From Pseudarthrobacter oxydans (GTDB lineage Bacteria; Actinomycetota; Actinomycetes; Actinomycetales; Micrococcaceae), in assembly GCF_030812335.1 (NCBI RefSeq), contig NZ_JAUSSN010000001.1:248001-312000 (forward strand): DNA of 64,000 nt. Reading direction: 5' to 3'. The position numbers and the translations under genes are program-made. The notes under the pieces are model-generated. The model ran no database searches. It was given only the letters and a program-made list of their open reading frames with translations, and was not told where the DNA came from. Shown here piece by piece: positions 37,282-46,529 of this stretch. How positions within the stretch are numbered: the first letter of the stretch is position 1; every line of letters begins with the position of its first letter.

Positions 37282-37951
37282 CCCGGCGTCCTACCAGCTG
37301 GCCCTGCAGCAGCTGTGTGATTCGGCGCTGCCCACCGGGGCGTTCGCGCACTCGCTGGGGTTTGAGAGCTACATCGACCGCGGGCTGGTGCACGACGAGG
37401 CGTCGTTCGGGGTGTGGCTGGCGGCGTTCGTGGGGCAACAGCTGAGCTACTCGGACGCCCTGGCCATCCGGTTCCTCTACGAGGATGTTCCTGTTACTGA
37501 ACTGGATGCCTTGCTGACGGCCCAGCTGCTGCCCCGGCAGCTGCGCGAGGCCAGCATCAAAATGGGCACCCGGCTCCTCGAGATCGGCGCCGAGATCTTT
37601 CCGTCCCCGGAGCTGGCGGAGTACCGCGAACTGGTGGGTTCCGGCCGCGCCGCCGGCCACCAGCCGCTGGCGTTCGCCGTCGTCGCGCGTTCCCTGGGTG
37701 TCCCGCTGCCCGAGGCCCTCGCCGCCTACCTGTTCGCCGCGGTCACGTCCTTGACGCAGAACGCCGTCCGGGCCATCCCGCTGGGGCAGAACGCCGGCCA
37801 GCGGCTGTTGCGGCAGGCGGCCGACGACGTCGTTGCCGCCGTCAGGCGCGCCGGAAGCCTGGACCGGTCCGACTTTGGCGCGGTCAGCCCCGGCCTCGAA
37901 ATTTCGCAAATGCGGCACGAGCGCCAGCGTGCCCGAATGTTCATGAGCTAA
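37262..37951 (+). CDS. ureF: Urease accessory protein UreF
   Basis: The 229-residue all-helical protein gates nickel transfer by binding UreD and UreG. Conserved stretches are [24 protein letters not shown] (here [25 protein letters not shown], read in two parts), [38 protein letters not shown] and the C-terminal [17 protein letters not shown]. It overlaps the ureE end by 20 bp and leads to ureG after 34 bp. Confidence 0.95.
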   Translation: MPSTPTSPASYQLALQQLCDSALPTGAFAHSLGFESYIDRGLVHDEASFGVWLAAFVGQQLSYSDALAIRFLYEDVPVTELDALLTAQLLPRQLREASIKMGTRLLEIGAEIFPSPELAEYRELVGSGRAAGHQPLAFAVVARSLGVPLPEALAAYLFAAVTSLTQNAVRAIPLGQNAGQRLLRQAADDVVAAVRRAGSLDRSDFGAVSPGLEISQMRHERQRARMFMS

Positions 37952-37985
37952 GTCAGCCGCGAGAGAAATATGTCTGGAGAAGAAT

Positions 37986-38603
37986 ATGTCTGAGCCCATC
38001 AAAATCGGCATCGGCGGCCCGGTGGGCGCCGGCAAAACCCAGCTCGTGGAGCGCCTCACCCGCCACATGAGCCGGGAGATTTCCATGGCGGCGATCACCA
38101 ACGACATCTACACGATCGAGGACGCCAAGATCCTGGCGGCCAACGGGATCCTCCCGATCGACCGGATCATCGGAGTGGAAACGGGCGGCTGCCCGCACAC
38201 CGCCATCCGCGAGGACACGTCGATGAACACCGCGGCCATCGAGGAGCTGAAGCAGCGGCACCCGGATCTGCAGGTGATCTTCGTGGAATCCGGCGGGGAC
38301 AACCTCTCGGCCACGTTCAGCCCCGAACTGGTGGACTTTTCCATTTACATCATCGACGTGGCCCAGGGCGAGAAGATCCCGCGCAAAGCCGGCCAGGGCA
38401 TGATCAAGTCCGACCTTTTTATCATCAACAAGACCGATCTCGCGCCGCACGTCGGCGCGGACCTCTCCGTGATGGAGCGGGACTCGCGCGAATTCCGGGG
38501 CGAAAAGCCGTTCTGCTTCACCAACCTCAAGACCGACGAAGGACTGGAACGCGTGATCGAATGGATGCGGCGCGATGTCCTGATGCTTGACCTGGCGTCA
38601 TGA
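37986..38603 (+). CDS. ureG: Urease accessory GTPase UreG
   Basis: The 205-residue SIMIBI GTPase couples GTP hydrolysis to nickel insertion. The P-loop is [13 protein letters not shown], the metal-binding Cys-Pro-His is in [13 protein letters not shown], the switch region follows in [19 protein letters not shown], and NKTD is the guanine-specificity motif. Full length. It ends in a 4-bp ATGA overlap with ureD. Confidence 0.98.
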   Translation: MSEPIKIGIGGPVGAGKTQLVERLTRHMSREISMAAITNDIYTIEDAKILAANGILPIDRIIGVETGGCPHTAIREDTSMNTAAIEELKQRHPDLQVIFVESGGDNLSATFSPELVDFSIYIIDVAQGEKIPRKAGQGMIKSDLFIINKTDLAPHVGADLSVMERDSREFRGEKPFCFTNLKTDEGLERVIEWMRRDVLMLDLAS

Positions 38604-39475
38604 GCACGACGGCGGCCGTTGAGCCTCCCGCGGTTGCTTCACCAATGGGGGAGCTTGAGTTGCGGATTGCCGTGCGCGGGGAGAAGTCCGTGGCCGTGCA
38701 TCAGTACCATCGCGGGGCCTTGCGGGTTTTGCGGGCGCATTACCTGGATGATTCGGGGCAGGTTTGTTATGTCGTGGTGAATCCTGGCGGGGCGTATCTG
38801 GGGGCCGATCTCTATGTCATCCATGTGGAGGTGGCGGACCGGGCGAAGCTGCTGCTCACCACGCAGTCGGCCACCAAGATTTACCGGACGCCGGGCTCCT
38901 TCGCGGAGCAGCGGATGCGGCTGCGGCTGGGGGAGGGATCGCAGCTGGAGCTGGCCCCGGACCAGCTGATCGCCTACCGGGAGGCCAGCTACCGGCAGAA
39001 CACGCACATCACCCTGCACCCGACGTCGAGCCTGGTCATGTCCGAGGTCGTCACCCCCGGCTGGTCGCCGGACGGTGCCTCCTTCCGTTACGAGGAACTG
39101 CGGCTCCGGACCGAGATCCGGGTCGAATCCGGGGGGAAGAGCGGACTGCTGGCCCTCGACAACCTGCTGATCCGGCCCCCAACGCACGACGTCACGGGGA
39201 TGGGGTTCATGGAGGACTTCAGCCATGTGGGGTCCCTGATCGTGGTCGACCGGCGCGTCGACCAGGCCCTCGCGGACGAACTGCACGTGCTGACGGCCGG
39301 GAATGAGGCCTACACGGGAGTCTCATTAACTGCCACAGTTGATGGCATCAGCGGTCTGGTGCTCCGGTCCCTCTCGAACAGCACCGAAGAACTCAACCGG
39401 CTCCTGTGCGCCTGCAGCGCCCTGCTCCGGCAGCGGTGGCACGGCACGGCGCCCCTGGACCTAAGGAAATACTGA
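38600..39475 (+). CDS. ureD: Urease accessory protein UreD
   Basis: The 291-residue scaffold protein docks UreF/UreG onto apo-urease and carries the nickel tunnel. Motifs include [40 protein letters not shown] and [20 protein letters not shown], with the late [24 protein letters not shown]. The 5' third (38600-38850) is slightly less GC-rich at third positions than its neighbours. It overlaps the nickel permease start at one base (TGATG). Confidence 0.95.
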   Translation: MSTTAAVEPPAVASPMGELELRIAVRGEKSVAVHQYHRGALRVLRAHYLDDSGQVCYVVVNPGGAYLGADLYVIHVEVADRAKLLLTTQSATKIYRTPGSFAEQRMRLRLGEGSQLELAPDQLIAYREASYRQNTHITLHPTSSLVMSEVVTPGWSPDGASFRYEELRLRTEIRVESGGKSGLLALDNLLIRPPTHDVTGMGFMEDFSHVGSLIVVDRRVDQALADELHVLTAGNEAYTGVSLTATVDGISGLVLRSLSNSTEELNRLLCACSALLRQRWHGTAPLDLRKY

Positions 39476-40527
39476 TGACCACGTTGACCGGAGTTACCGC
39501 CCTGTACCGTCAGCGCGAGCAGCTCCCGTTGCGGACCCGGCTGTTGGTCACCTTCGGTGCGGTGCTGGCCCTGCATGCGGCCGCCGTCGTGCTCCTGCTG
39601 ACCGGTCTGGTGACGGCCGGCGAGCCGCTGGCGCTCGGCCTGGTGCTGACGGCCTACCTGGCGGGCATCAAACACAGCTACGACTGGGACCACCTCGCCG
39701 CCATCGACAATTCGACCCGCAAGTTCGTGGCCCAGCGCCGGGACCCGGTGAGCGTCGGGTTCGCCTTCAGCCTGGGCCACAGCTCGGTGGTGATCCTGGC
39801 CGGGATCCTGGTGGTCGGCGGCGCCGCGCTGGTGGGCCAGTTCATGGAGGACGGCACCACCGGCAACCTGGTGCTGGGGCTGATCGGCAGCGGCGTCTCG
39901 GGGATCTTCCTTCTCGCGATGGGGCTGTTCAACGGATCCGCCTTCATCCGGACCGCGCAGGCCTACCGCAGCGTGCAGGGCGGCGGAGCGGTGCGGGAGG
40001 AGGACCTGGAGGCGAAGGGATTCGTGGCTCGGCTGCTGGCCAAACCCCTGTCCCGCGTCCGGCGGCCGCGGAACATCTACGTCATCGGCTTCCTCTTCGG
40101 ACTGGGTTTCGACACGGCCACCACGATCGGCCTGCTGGTGATGGCCACGGCCGCATCGCTTGCCGGGGTCTCCCCGCTGGCCCTCCTGGCGCTTCCGCTG
40201 GCATTTGCCGCCGCCATGACACTGTGCGACACCATCAACGGAGTCGCCATGATGCGGATGTACAGCTCCGCCATCCACAATCCGCAGCGCACGCTGGGCT
40301 TCAACGCCCTGATCACCGGCATCTCCGCCGTGTCGGCCCTGGCCATTTCAGTCATCACCCTGGGCGGGTTCTTCAACGCGGCCTTCGGACTTGAGGATCC
40401 CGTGACCGGCTGGCTCGGGGACGTCGACCTGGGCGAGGCCGGGCTGCTGCTAGTGGCATCCCTGCTGACCGTCTGGGGAGCGGCCTCCGTGCGCGGGCGG
40501 TTGGCCATGTCACGTCGAGGGACCTAG
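39475..40527 (+). CDS. High-affinity nickel/cobalt permease, NiCoT family
   Basis: The 350-residue membrane transporter imports Ni2+ for the urease made by the preceding genes. The NiCoT signature in helix 2 is intact: KHSYDWDHLAAIDNSTRK (HX4DH with the downstream Asp-Asn). Second and third signatures are FSLGHSSVV and GLGFDTATTIGLL. It has about eight transmembrane helices. The ATG at 39475 is used because it overlaps the ureD stop; the longer frame to 39406 lies inside ureD. A strong terminator follows, closing the urease operon. Confidence 0.95.
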   Translation: MTTLTGVTALYRQREQLPLRTRLLVTFGAVLALHAAAVVLLLTGLVTAGEPLALGLVLTAYLAGIKHSYDWDHLAAIDNSTRKFVAQRRDPVSVGFAFSLGHSSVVILAGILVVGGAALVGQFMEDGTTGNLVLGLIGSGVSGIFLLAMGLFNGSAFIRTAQAYRSVQGGGAVREEDLEAKGFVARLLAKPLSRVRRPRNIYVIGFLFGLGFDTATTIGLLVMATAASLAGVSPLALLALPLAFAAAMTLCDTINGVAMMRMYSSAIHNPQRTLGFNALITGISAVSALAISVITLGGFFNAAFGLEDPVTGWLGDVDLGEAGLLLVASLLTVWGAASVRGRLAMSRRGT

Positions 40528-40549
40528 CAGGCCTACATAGCCACTTAAG

Positions 40550-40596
40550 AAATGCGACCCGGGTCCGTCGAAGAGGGCGGGCCCGGGTCGCATTTT
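40550..40596. terminator. Terminator between nickel permease and MHS permease genes
   Basis: AAATGCGACCCGGG (40550-40563) pairs perfectly with CCCGGGTCGCATTT (40582-40595) across an 18-nt loop, with a T run on the 3' side (and A run on the 5' side). It lies between convergent genes and can serve both. Confidence 0.9.
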
Positions 40597-40603
40597 GTCC
40601 GTT

Positions 40604-41971
40604 CTAGCGCACGGAGGACGGTGCTGGCTGGTCCGCTGCGGAAGCGGCCGGCTCGCCGGCGATGATGGCGTCCACCTCGGCCTTTTCCTTGGCGCCCCAG
40701 GTTTCCCGGGTGTTCAACACCCCGATGAGGCCGATGACGCCCACGAGGACGTACAGCGAGGCGCCGCCGGCCCAGCCGAAGACGGAGGCCAACAGAACGG
40801 CCAGGAAGGGTGCGAATCCGGAAATGGACGCGGCAACCTGGTAGCCAATTGAGGCACCGGACGTCCTGGTGTTGGTCTGGAACAGCTCTGCGAACCAGGC
40901 ACCCTGCGTGCCGGTAAACGTGGCGTGGATGATGCCGATGCCGATCACGAACGCCAGCACAATCAGGAACGGATTACCGGTGTTGCTGAGCAGGAACATC
41001 GGGAAGCCAAAGGCGATGACGGCGATGGTTCCGCCAAGGTAAAGCTTGCGACGGCCGATGCGGTCGGTAAGCGCGCCGGCGATCAGCGTGACCGGGATGG
41101 CAAGAAGGCTGGCGATCACAATGCCGGTGAGGCCGATGGCCCGGTCATCGGGGTTGTTCTTGGCGATGTAGGAGAGCAGATACGTTGCCGTGACGTAGTA
41201 CGCGCAGCTCTCCACAATGCGAAGAGAGATCACCCGCAGGATGTTTCGCCAGTCGTTCTTGATCACGGTGGTCAGGGGGTTCTTGACGATCGCGCCCGTG
41301 GCCTTGGTGTGTTCGAACTCGGGGGATTCCTCAAGCTTCATCCGGACCACCAGGCCGACAACGATCAGGATGGCGCTGGCGAGGAACGGCAACCGCCAGG
41401 CCCAGTCGGTCTGCAGCGACGCGGAGAGCAGGAAGGCGGCGTTGGCCAGGGTGATGCCCAGCGGGTTGCCTGCCTGAGGGATGGCGGCGAAGCGGCCTCG
41501 CTGCTTCCACGGCGCGTGCTCGAACGTCATCATAACGGCGCCGCCCCACTCGGCCCCGAAGGCCAGGCCCTGGATCATCCGGATGATGACGAGCAGGATG
41601 GGTGCGAGGATGCCGACCTGCGCGTAGGTGGGGAGGCAGCCGATCAGGACGGTGGCGATGCCCATGGTCAGCAAGGCACCGACCAGCACGGGCTTCCGGC
41701 CATACTTGTCGCCGAGGTAGCCGCCGACGGCCCCGCCGATGGGCCGCATCAGGAAGCCCACAGCCAGCGTGGCGAAGGCCAGAAGAGTTCCGACGACGGG
41801 GTCCGTGTTGGGGAAGAAGACCTTGCCGAAGTACAGTGCCGCGGCCGTGCCGTAGGCCACGAAGTCGTAATTTTCCACGCAGGTGCCGGCGGCCGAAGCC
41901 ATGGCAGTCTTGATCTTTCCGGGGGAACCGTGGGCGGCCTGGCGGGGCCGGTCCGTAATTGCTGCCGTCAT
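40604..41971 (-). CDS. MFS permease, metabolite:H+ symporter (MHS) family
   Basis: The 455-residue transporter has 12 helices. MHS features are AGTCVENYDFVAYGTAAALYFGKVFFP at helix 1, FLMRPIGGAVGGYLGDKYGRKPVL, RMIQGLAFGAEWGGAV and the LTDRIGRRKLYL loop. MHS members import shikimate, alpha-ketoglutarate, citrate, proline/betaine or related compounds. It is last in the LacI - ribokinase - RpiB - MHS operon, so a pentose-type or acid-sugar cargo is inferred, although sugar uptake by MHS proteins is uncommon. Confidence 0.9.
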   Translation of the reverse strand: MTAAITDRPRQAAHGSPGKIKTAMASAAGTCVENYDFVAYGTAAALYFGKVFFPNTDPVVGTLLAFATLAVGFLMRPIGGAVGGYLGDKYGRKPVLVGALLTMGIATVLIGCLPTYAQVGILAPILLVIIRMIQGLAFGAEWGGAVMMTFEHAPWKQRGRFAAIPQAGNPLGITLANAAFLLSASLQTDWAWRLPFLASAILIVVGLVVRMKLEESPEFEHTKATGAIVKNPLTTVIKNDWRNILRVISLRIVESCAYYVTATYLLSYIAKNNPDDRAIGLTGIVIASLLAIPVTLIAGALTDRIGRRKLYLGGTIAVIAFGFPMFLLSNTGNPFLIVLAFVIGIGIIHATFTGTQGAWFAELFQTNTRTSGASIGYQVAASISGFAPFLAVLLASVFGWAGGASLYVLVGVIGLIGVLNTRETWGAKEKAEVDAIIAGEPAASAADQPAPSSVR

Positions 41972-42053
41972 GTTCGATATCTCCTTTGATATTGCTGGTC
42001 AGCCCTGGGCGGTGCGCCGAAGGCCTGTTGAACTTCTGGTGGGGCCGGACCGG

Positions 42054-42524
42054 TCAGATTTCGGCGGCCAGTTCCCGTGCTCCCTCGAGCTCCATCTCGC
42101 GCAGTTTCTGGACCCGCCGGATCGTGTCCTCGTCGTTGTCGAACTTGGCGTCCAGGAAGGACTCGAGGACTTCCTTGGCCGTGGCCCTGCCGATCAGCCA
42201 GGCGCCCATGGCGATGGCGTTCGCATCGTCGTGTTCCACGCTCTGATGGGCGGAGTAGACATCGTGTCCCAGGGCGCAACGGATGCCCGGGATCTTGTTG
42301 GCCGCCATGACGGCGCCCACCCCGGTCCCGCAGACCAACACGGCCCGCTCGGCCTCGCCGGAGCGGACCAGATCGCAGGTGGCTCGGGTGATGTCCGGGA
42401 AATCGACCGGGGTCTCGCTGGGTGCGCCGCAGTCGATGACCTCATGGCCGAGGTCTTCCAGGACGGACTGGACGAAGGCCTTCAGGGGGAAGCCGGCGTG
42501 GTCGTTGCCGAGTGCGATTTTCAT
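42054..42524 (-). CDS. rpiB: RpiB-family sugar phosphate isomerase (ribose-type)
   Basis: The 156-residue protein starts IALGNDHAGFPLK with the canonical His and has LVCGTGVGAVMAANKIPGIRCALGHDVYSAH and HDDANAIAMGAWLIG. This is the ribose/allose-5-phosphate isomerase form (DHAG, HxDAN), unlike the SNNAQ-type paralogue at 29564-30034. It probably converts a 5-phosphate aldose to the ketose. The start overlaps the ribokinase stop (ATGA), and a LacI-type palindrome lies 68 bp upstream, inside the kinase gene. Confidence 0.88.
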   Translation of the reverse strand: MKIALGNDHAGFPLKAFVQSVLEDLGHEVIDCGAPSETPVDFPDITRATCDLVRSGEAERAVLVCGTGVGAVMAANKIPGIRCALGHDVYSAHQSVEHDDANAIAMGAWLIGRATAKEVLESFLDAKFDNDEDTIRRVQKLREMELEGARELAAEI

Positions 42525-43477
42525 GAGACTCCTTGGTACGGAATGGCGGGGTTGGTTGTTGCGGGGGACGGCTCGGATGCCGGTATTTCATGGCGCCATG
42601 GAATCGATTCCATGGCGCCGCTGCGCGTGACGGCGAGGGCCGATGCGCGGCTGGCTTGGATCAGTGCGGCAGGCAGCCGGCGTGGGCCGCCTGCGAGGGA
42701 CGCGGCGAGGTAGCCCACGAACGTGTCGCCGGCCCCTGTGGTGTCCGTGGCGGTAACTTTCGTCGCCGGGACGTGCACAAGGTTGCCGTCCAGGACCGTG
42801 TGGGACCCTTCCGCTCCGGCGGTGCAGACGATTGCCGGACCAAGAACTGGTGGGAGCGTCTGGACCAGGTCCCGGTGGCTCCCGCGTATCCCGGCGTGGC
42901 CTGCCAGGACTTGGATTTCCTGCTCGTTCACTACCAGGAGGTCGACGTCGTCGAGCAGCCCGTCGATCCGCCGGGGGGCGGGGGCGGCGTTGAGGATGAC
43001 AAACGCCCCGCGGCTCTTAGCGGTCCGTGCGGCCTGCCGGACCAGCGCCGTCGGGATCTCCAGCTGCAGGACCAGGACGTCGCCGGCCCGCATGGCGGCG
43101 AGTCCGGCTTCGACGTCGCCTGCGGTGAGCCCCGCATTAGCGCCCGGACTGACGATGATCTGGTTTTCGCCCTGGTCGTCGACAGCGATGACGGCAGTCC
43201 CCGTGGCGGCGCCGGCGACGACCCGTACATGACCGGCGTCGATGTGGGCCCCGGACAGGACCTCAAGGATTCGCCGTCCATGGGCGTCGTCACCGACAGC
43301 GCCGGTGAATTTCACCGAGGCACCCGCGCGGGCCGCCGCAACGCCCTGGTTGCCGCCCTTGCCGCCGGGGCTGAACGTTGCGTCCGATCCCGGGACGGTT
43401 TCGCCAGCCCTGGGCAGGGAGCGGACGCGGATGTTCTGGTCGATATTGAGGCTTCCGACCACAAAAACCGTGCTCAT
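42521..43477 (-). CDS. rbsK: Ribokinase (PfkB family)
   Basis: The 318-residue sugar kinase has FVVGSLNIDQNIRV, the substrate motif FSPGGKGGNQGVAAARAG near residue 40, the LNAAPAP core and the catalytic/anion-hole DTTGAGDTFVGYLAASL near 245. The closing SGAMESIPWRHEIP matches the usual ribokinase end (GA-x-x-SIP-x-R). The codons for that end carry a 28-bp perfect palindrome (42592-42619), so protein and operator overlap. The ATG at 43477 follows AGGAGCAGGT-like sequence. Substrate: D-ribose or a similar pentose. Confidence 0.9.
   Translation of the reverse strand: MSTVFVVGSLNIDQNIRVRSLPRAGETVPGSDATFSPGGKGGNQGVAAARAGASVKFTGAVGDDAHGRRILEVLSGAHIDAGHVRVVAGAATGTAVIAVDDQGENQIIVSPGANAGLTAGDVEAGLAAMRAGDVLVLQLEIPTALVRQAARTAKSRGAFVILNAAPAPRRIDGLLDDVDLLVVNEQEIQVLAGHAGIRGSHRDLVQTLPPVLGPAIVCTAGAEGSHTVLDGNLVHVPATKVTATDTTGAGDTFVGYLAASLAGGPRRLPAALIQASRASALAVTRSGAMESIPWRHEIPASEPSPATTNPAIPYQGVS
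42592..42619. promoter_or_regulatory. 28-bp perfect palindrome (LacI-type operator) inside ribokinase gene
   Basis: The core ATGGAATCGATTCCAT (42598-42613) is flanked by GGCGCC on both sides, giving a 28-bp perfect palindrome. The same 16-bp core occurs at 44623-44638 in front of the LacI gene. It is 68 bp upstream of the rpiB start and could control an internal promoter or act as a second operator for DNA looping. Confidence 0.8.
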
Positions 43478-43557
43478 GGGACCTGCTCCTTTAGTGGTGT
43501 CGGATGGTGCCCCAAGCCGGAAATCAGAGGGGTCGGACGGGACGGAAGCGGCCGCTA

Positions 43558-44583
43558 TCACGGCTGCCCCACGCTGGGGCCAGTCGTGCCTGAGGAGGCG
43601 CGGACTATCAGTTCGCTGGGCAGGACGACCGAGTCCGGCTTCTGACCGTCGATAACCTCGAGCAGGAGCCTGACCGCGGTCCGGCCCATCGCCTCCACGT
43701 CATGGGAAATGACGGTCAGCGGCGGATCCAGCAGGGAAAACCATTCGATGTCATCGAAGGCAATAAGCGCCATGTCCCGGCCGATGCGCAGGCCCTTCCG
43801 GTTCAAGGTGGCCAGCGCGCCGACGGCCATGGGGCTGTCGGCGGCCAGCAGCGCGGTCGGCGGCTGCGCGAGGCCCAGCAGGTGGTGCGCGCCGGCCGAA
43901 CCGCTGGCGGACTGAAAGTCCCCGAAATAGGTCAGGGCGGGGTCGGTGCTCAGCCCGAATTCCCGGGCGGAACGGGAGAAGGACTTGAGCCGGTCCCGTC
44001 CCGTGGACGTGGTCTGGGGCCCAGCGATGTAGCCGACGCGCTCGTGTCCCTGGCGGGCGAGGTGCTCCACCGCCTGGCGGATGCCGGTATCACTGTCTGT
44101 TGTCACACTCGGGACGTCGACACCGTCGACAGTCCGGTCGACGAATACCGTGGGGATTCCCCGTTCCAGCAGGGCGTGGAGGCTGGAGCTGCCTTCACCC
44201 TGGGGCGCGGCGATCACGCCGTCCACGCGCTGCGAAATGAAGGTGTCCAAATACCGGTCCTGCTGCGGAATGCTCTCGTTGGCGTTCCCGAGGAGGGTGA
44301 CAAGCCCCTCGGCGAGTGCCGCCTGCTCCGCGGCGTGTGCCAGATCGGCAAAAAACGGGTTGCGGACGTCTGAAAGGAGCAGCCCGATGACGTTGGTCCT
44401 GGTGGATCGGAGTGCTCGGGCCTGGGCGTTGGGATGGAAATCCAGTTGGGCGACCGCCGCGGCCACTCGCTGTCTGGACTGCGGCGACGTCGCCGGATTC
44501 CCCGACAGCACCCTTGACGCCGTGGCCGGCGAGACGCCGGCCAGTGCCGCTACGTCCTTGATGGTGATGGAAGGTCCTGTCAC
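43558..44583 (-). CDS. LacI-family transcriptional regulator
   Basis: The 341-residue regulator has ITIKDVAALAGVSPATASRVLSGNPATSPQSRQRV, a LacI headpiece including the hinge helix, then a periplasmic-binding-protein-like effector domain (VIGLLLSDVRNPFFADL, GHERVGYIAGP, IAFDDIEWFSLLDPPLTVISHD, ending ELIVRASSG). I start at the GTG (44583) with GAGG 9 bases upstream; an ATG at 44598 is possible. Tandem operators sit 41-68 bp upstream. It heads the operon, 80 bp before ribokinase, so it should autoregulate. The ligand is likely the pentose or its phosphate. Confidence 0.92.
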   Translation of the reverse strand: MTGPSITIKDVAALAGVSPATASRVLSGNPATSPQSRQRVAAAVAQLDFHPNAQARALRSTRTNVIGLLLSDVRNPFFADLAHAAEQAALAEGLVTLLGNANESIPQQDRYLDTFISQRVDGVIAAPQGEGSSSLHALLERGIPTVFVDRTVDGVDVPSVTTDSDTGIRQAVEHLARQGHERVGYIAGPQTTSTGRDRLKSFSRSAREFGLSTDPALTYFGDFQSASGSAGAHHLLGLAQPPTALLAADSPMAVGALATLNRKGLRIGRDMALIAFDDIEWFSLLDPPLTVISHDVEAMGRTAVRLLLEVIDGQKPDSVVLPSELIVRASSGTTGPSVGQP

Positions 44584-44622
44584 TGCTGCACACCTCATTG
44601 TGGGACTGCTTGTGAACTGCTC

Positions 44623-44651
44623 ATGGAATCGATTCCATGGAATCGGTTCCA
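44623..44651. promoter_or_regulatory. Tandem LacI-type operators upstream of the LacI gene
   Basis: TGGAATCGATTCCA (44624-44637) is followed without a gap by TGGAATCGGTTCCA (44638-44651), differing by one base. The first has the same core as the palindrome inside ribokinase. Repression of the operon promoter is the expected role. Confidence 0.85.
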
Positions 44652-44697
44652 CAAGTATGTGATGCGAATTACGTTGTGTCAATGGCTTCGGCTTCAC

Positions 44698-45012
44698 GAT
44701 CAGGATTGTGTCAATGATTGCGGCGTGATCGGCGTGAACGCGGACGAATGCCTATGGTGCCTGTGTTACCTGTGACTCCTTGAGGAATGAGACGGCGGAC
44801 CCGCGGAGTGTCCGGTGCGGGGTCACGACGCGGAAGATTCCCCGCGCCTCGCGGAATTCCTGGCGCGCCGGTATTCCGGTAGCGGCAGGTGTTCACCGCC
44901 GCGCAGGCCTGAAGGCGCGTCGCAGCGATGCTGGCCTGGTCGTCCTGGTCGGCCGGGTCGGCCGTGCCGGACGCGGCGCGGGGAGTGCACGCTTCTTCGG
45001 TAGATTGGATCC
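44698..45012. other. Intergenic region with a promoter for the GntR gene
   Basis: No gene is seen. A TAGATT hexamer at 45000-45005 sits 7 bp before the ATG at 45013, which would give an almost leaderless transcript. A locally repetitive ggtcggcc-rich tract at 44940-44975 precedes it. Confidence 0.45.
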
Positions 45013-45696
45013 ATGCCGATGAATACCGCGCTTGAAGGGATCTCCGACGAGGTCCAGGCGACTCACGCCCACACCGGGTCGTGGGTGGCTGCTGTGCTGC
45101 GTTCGCGCATTTCGGCGGGCCAAATCGCCCCGGGAACGAAACTCTCCGAGCAGAGACTCTCCGAGGTCCTGGGCGTCTCACGGAATACGCTGCGGGAGGC
45201 TTTCACCGTCCTCGCCGGTGAGTCCGTGGTGCGGCGCATTCCGAATCGCGGCGTGTTCGTGTCCGCGCCGCAGGCCGAGGACGTCCGTGAAATCTACCGG
45301 GTCCGCCGGCTGATCGAACCGGCGGCCGTGCTGTGGGGGGAATACCGGGCAGAGACCCTGGATGCCCTCGACGCCATCATCGACCGGGCCCGCGCCGCCC
45401 TGAGCGCGGGGGCCGTGACGGAGATGGCCGATGCCAACCAGGACCTGCACAAGGCGCTGGTGGCGCTCTCCGGGAGTGCGTCAGTGGATGAACTCATGGA
45501 CAGGGTCCTCGCCCAGATGCGCCTGGTCTTCCACGCCATGGCCACCACAACGGACTTCCACAGCCACTACGTGGAACGCAACGCCGCCCTCGTGGCGCTG
45601 CTGCGTGCCGGCCGCCGGGACGAGGCCGCGGCCGAGTTGCGCCGGTACCTGGACGCCGCCGAGCACGAACTCCTGGTGCATATCGGCGCCCAGTAA
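45013..45696 (+). CDS. GntR-family regulator, FCD subgroup (first of two)
   Basis: The 227-residue regulator has a winged helix (VLRSRISAGQIAPGTKLSEQRLSEVLGVSRNTLREAF at about 28-65) and an FCD domain with QDLHKALVALSGS and the later His residues in FHSHYVERN. Its recognition helix GVSRNTLREAF nearly matches that of the 47905-48648 regulator ([11 protein letters not shown]), and the wing IPNRGVFV also matches, so the two may share operators. It converges on the DUF1445 gene with a 1-bp gap and probably controls the 5-oxoproline region or an unseen target. Confidence 0.87.
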   Translation: MPMNTALEGISDEVQATHAHTGSWVAAVLRSRISAGQIAPGTKLSEQRLSEVLGVSRNTLREAFTVLAGESVVRRIPNRGVFVSAPQAEDVREIYRVRRLIEPAAVLWGEYRAETLDALDAIIDRARAALSAGAVTEMADANQDLHKALVALSGSASVDELMDRVLAQMRLVFHAMATTTDFHSHYVERNAALVALLRAGRRDEAAAELRRYLDAAEHELLVHIGAQ

Positions 45697-45697
45697 C

Positions 45698-46525
45698 CTA
45701 CGGGACCTGGTACGAGGTGTCGCGCGCGTCCGTGATGAGCATGTGCCCCGGGGCGTGGCCGATTGCCAGTGCCGGCCTCGACTCCATCACGGCTGCCTGC
45801 GGCGTCACCCCGCACGCCCAGAAGACGGGCACATGGCCGTCCGGGATCCGGACCGGGTCGCCGAAGTCGGGGCGGCCCAGATCCGCAATGCCCAGTTCGG
45901 CGGGGTTTCCGACATGGACCGGCGCGCCGTGCACGGCCGGATAGCGGGAGGTGATGCGGACGGCGTCGGCCACCTGGGAGGCCGGAACGGGCCGCATGGA
46001 GACCACCAGCGGGCCGGCCATTTGTCCGGCCGGTTCGCAGCGGACGGACGTGCGGTACATGGGCACGTTCACTCCCTGGTCGATGTGGGCCACCCGGATG
46101 CCGTTGTCCTGGAGGGCGGATTCGAAGGTGAAGCTGCAGCCCACAATGAACGTCACGAGATCATCGCGCCAGTGGTCCGTGATGTCGGTTGGTTCGTCGA
46201 CCTTCCGGCCGTCTTGGTACACCACGTACTTGGGCACGTCGGTGCGGATATCACCTCCGGCCAGCAGCGCACCGGAGGTCGCGCCGGCGTCCAGCACGCC
46301 CAGGACAGGGCAGGGCTTGGGGTTGCGCTGGGCGAACAGCAGCACGTCGAAGGCCTGCGCCTTGGGCACGATGATCAGGTTGGCCTGTGCGTAGCCGCTG
46401 CTCCAGCCGGAGGTCGGCGTCACGAGGCCGGCGCGGAACAGGGCCCGGGCCTCGGCCGGGAGCAGACCTGACGGGTCTGCGGGGCGGGCGATGCGGGACG
46501 GGACGTTCACCTCGGGAAGATTCAT
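45698..46525 (-). CDS. DUF1445 putative hydro-lyase (YcsI-like)
   Basis: The 275-residue protein has the DUF1445/D-glutamate cyclase-type motifs: [61 protein letters not shown] and [12 protein letters not shown]. Distant mammalian relatives convert D-glutamate to 5-oxo-D-proline. In Bacillus the homologue ycsI lies in the operon with the 5-oxoprolinase genes, as here. A role in forming or racemising oxoproline-related compounds is inferred. It follows the NRAMP-like permease by 4 bp. Confidence 0.88.
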   Translation of the reverse strand: MNLPEVNVPSRIARPADPSGLLPAEARALFRAGLVTPTSGWSSGYAQANLIIVPKAQAFDVLLFAQRNPKPCPVLGVLDAGATSGALLAGGDIRTDVPKYVVYQDGRKVDEPTDITDHWRDDLVTFIVGCSFTFESALQDNGIRVAHIDQGVNVPMYRTSVRCEPAGQMAGPLVVSMRPVPASQVADAVRITSRYPAVHGAPVHVGNPAELGIADLGRPDFGDPVRIPDGHVPVFWACGVTPQAAVMESRPALAIGHAPGHMLITDARDTSYQVP

Positions 46526-46529
46526 TGGT

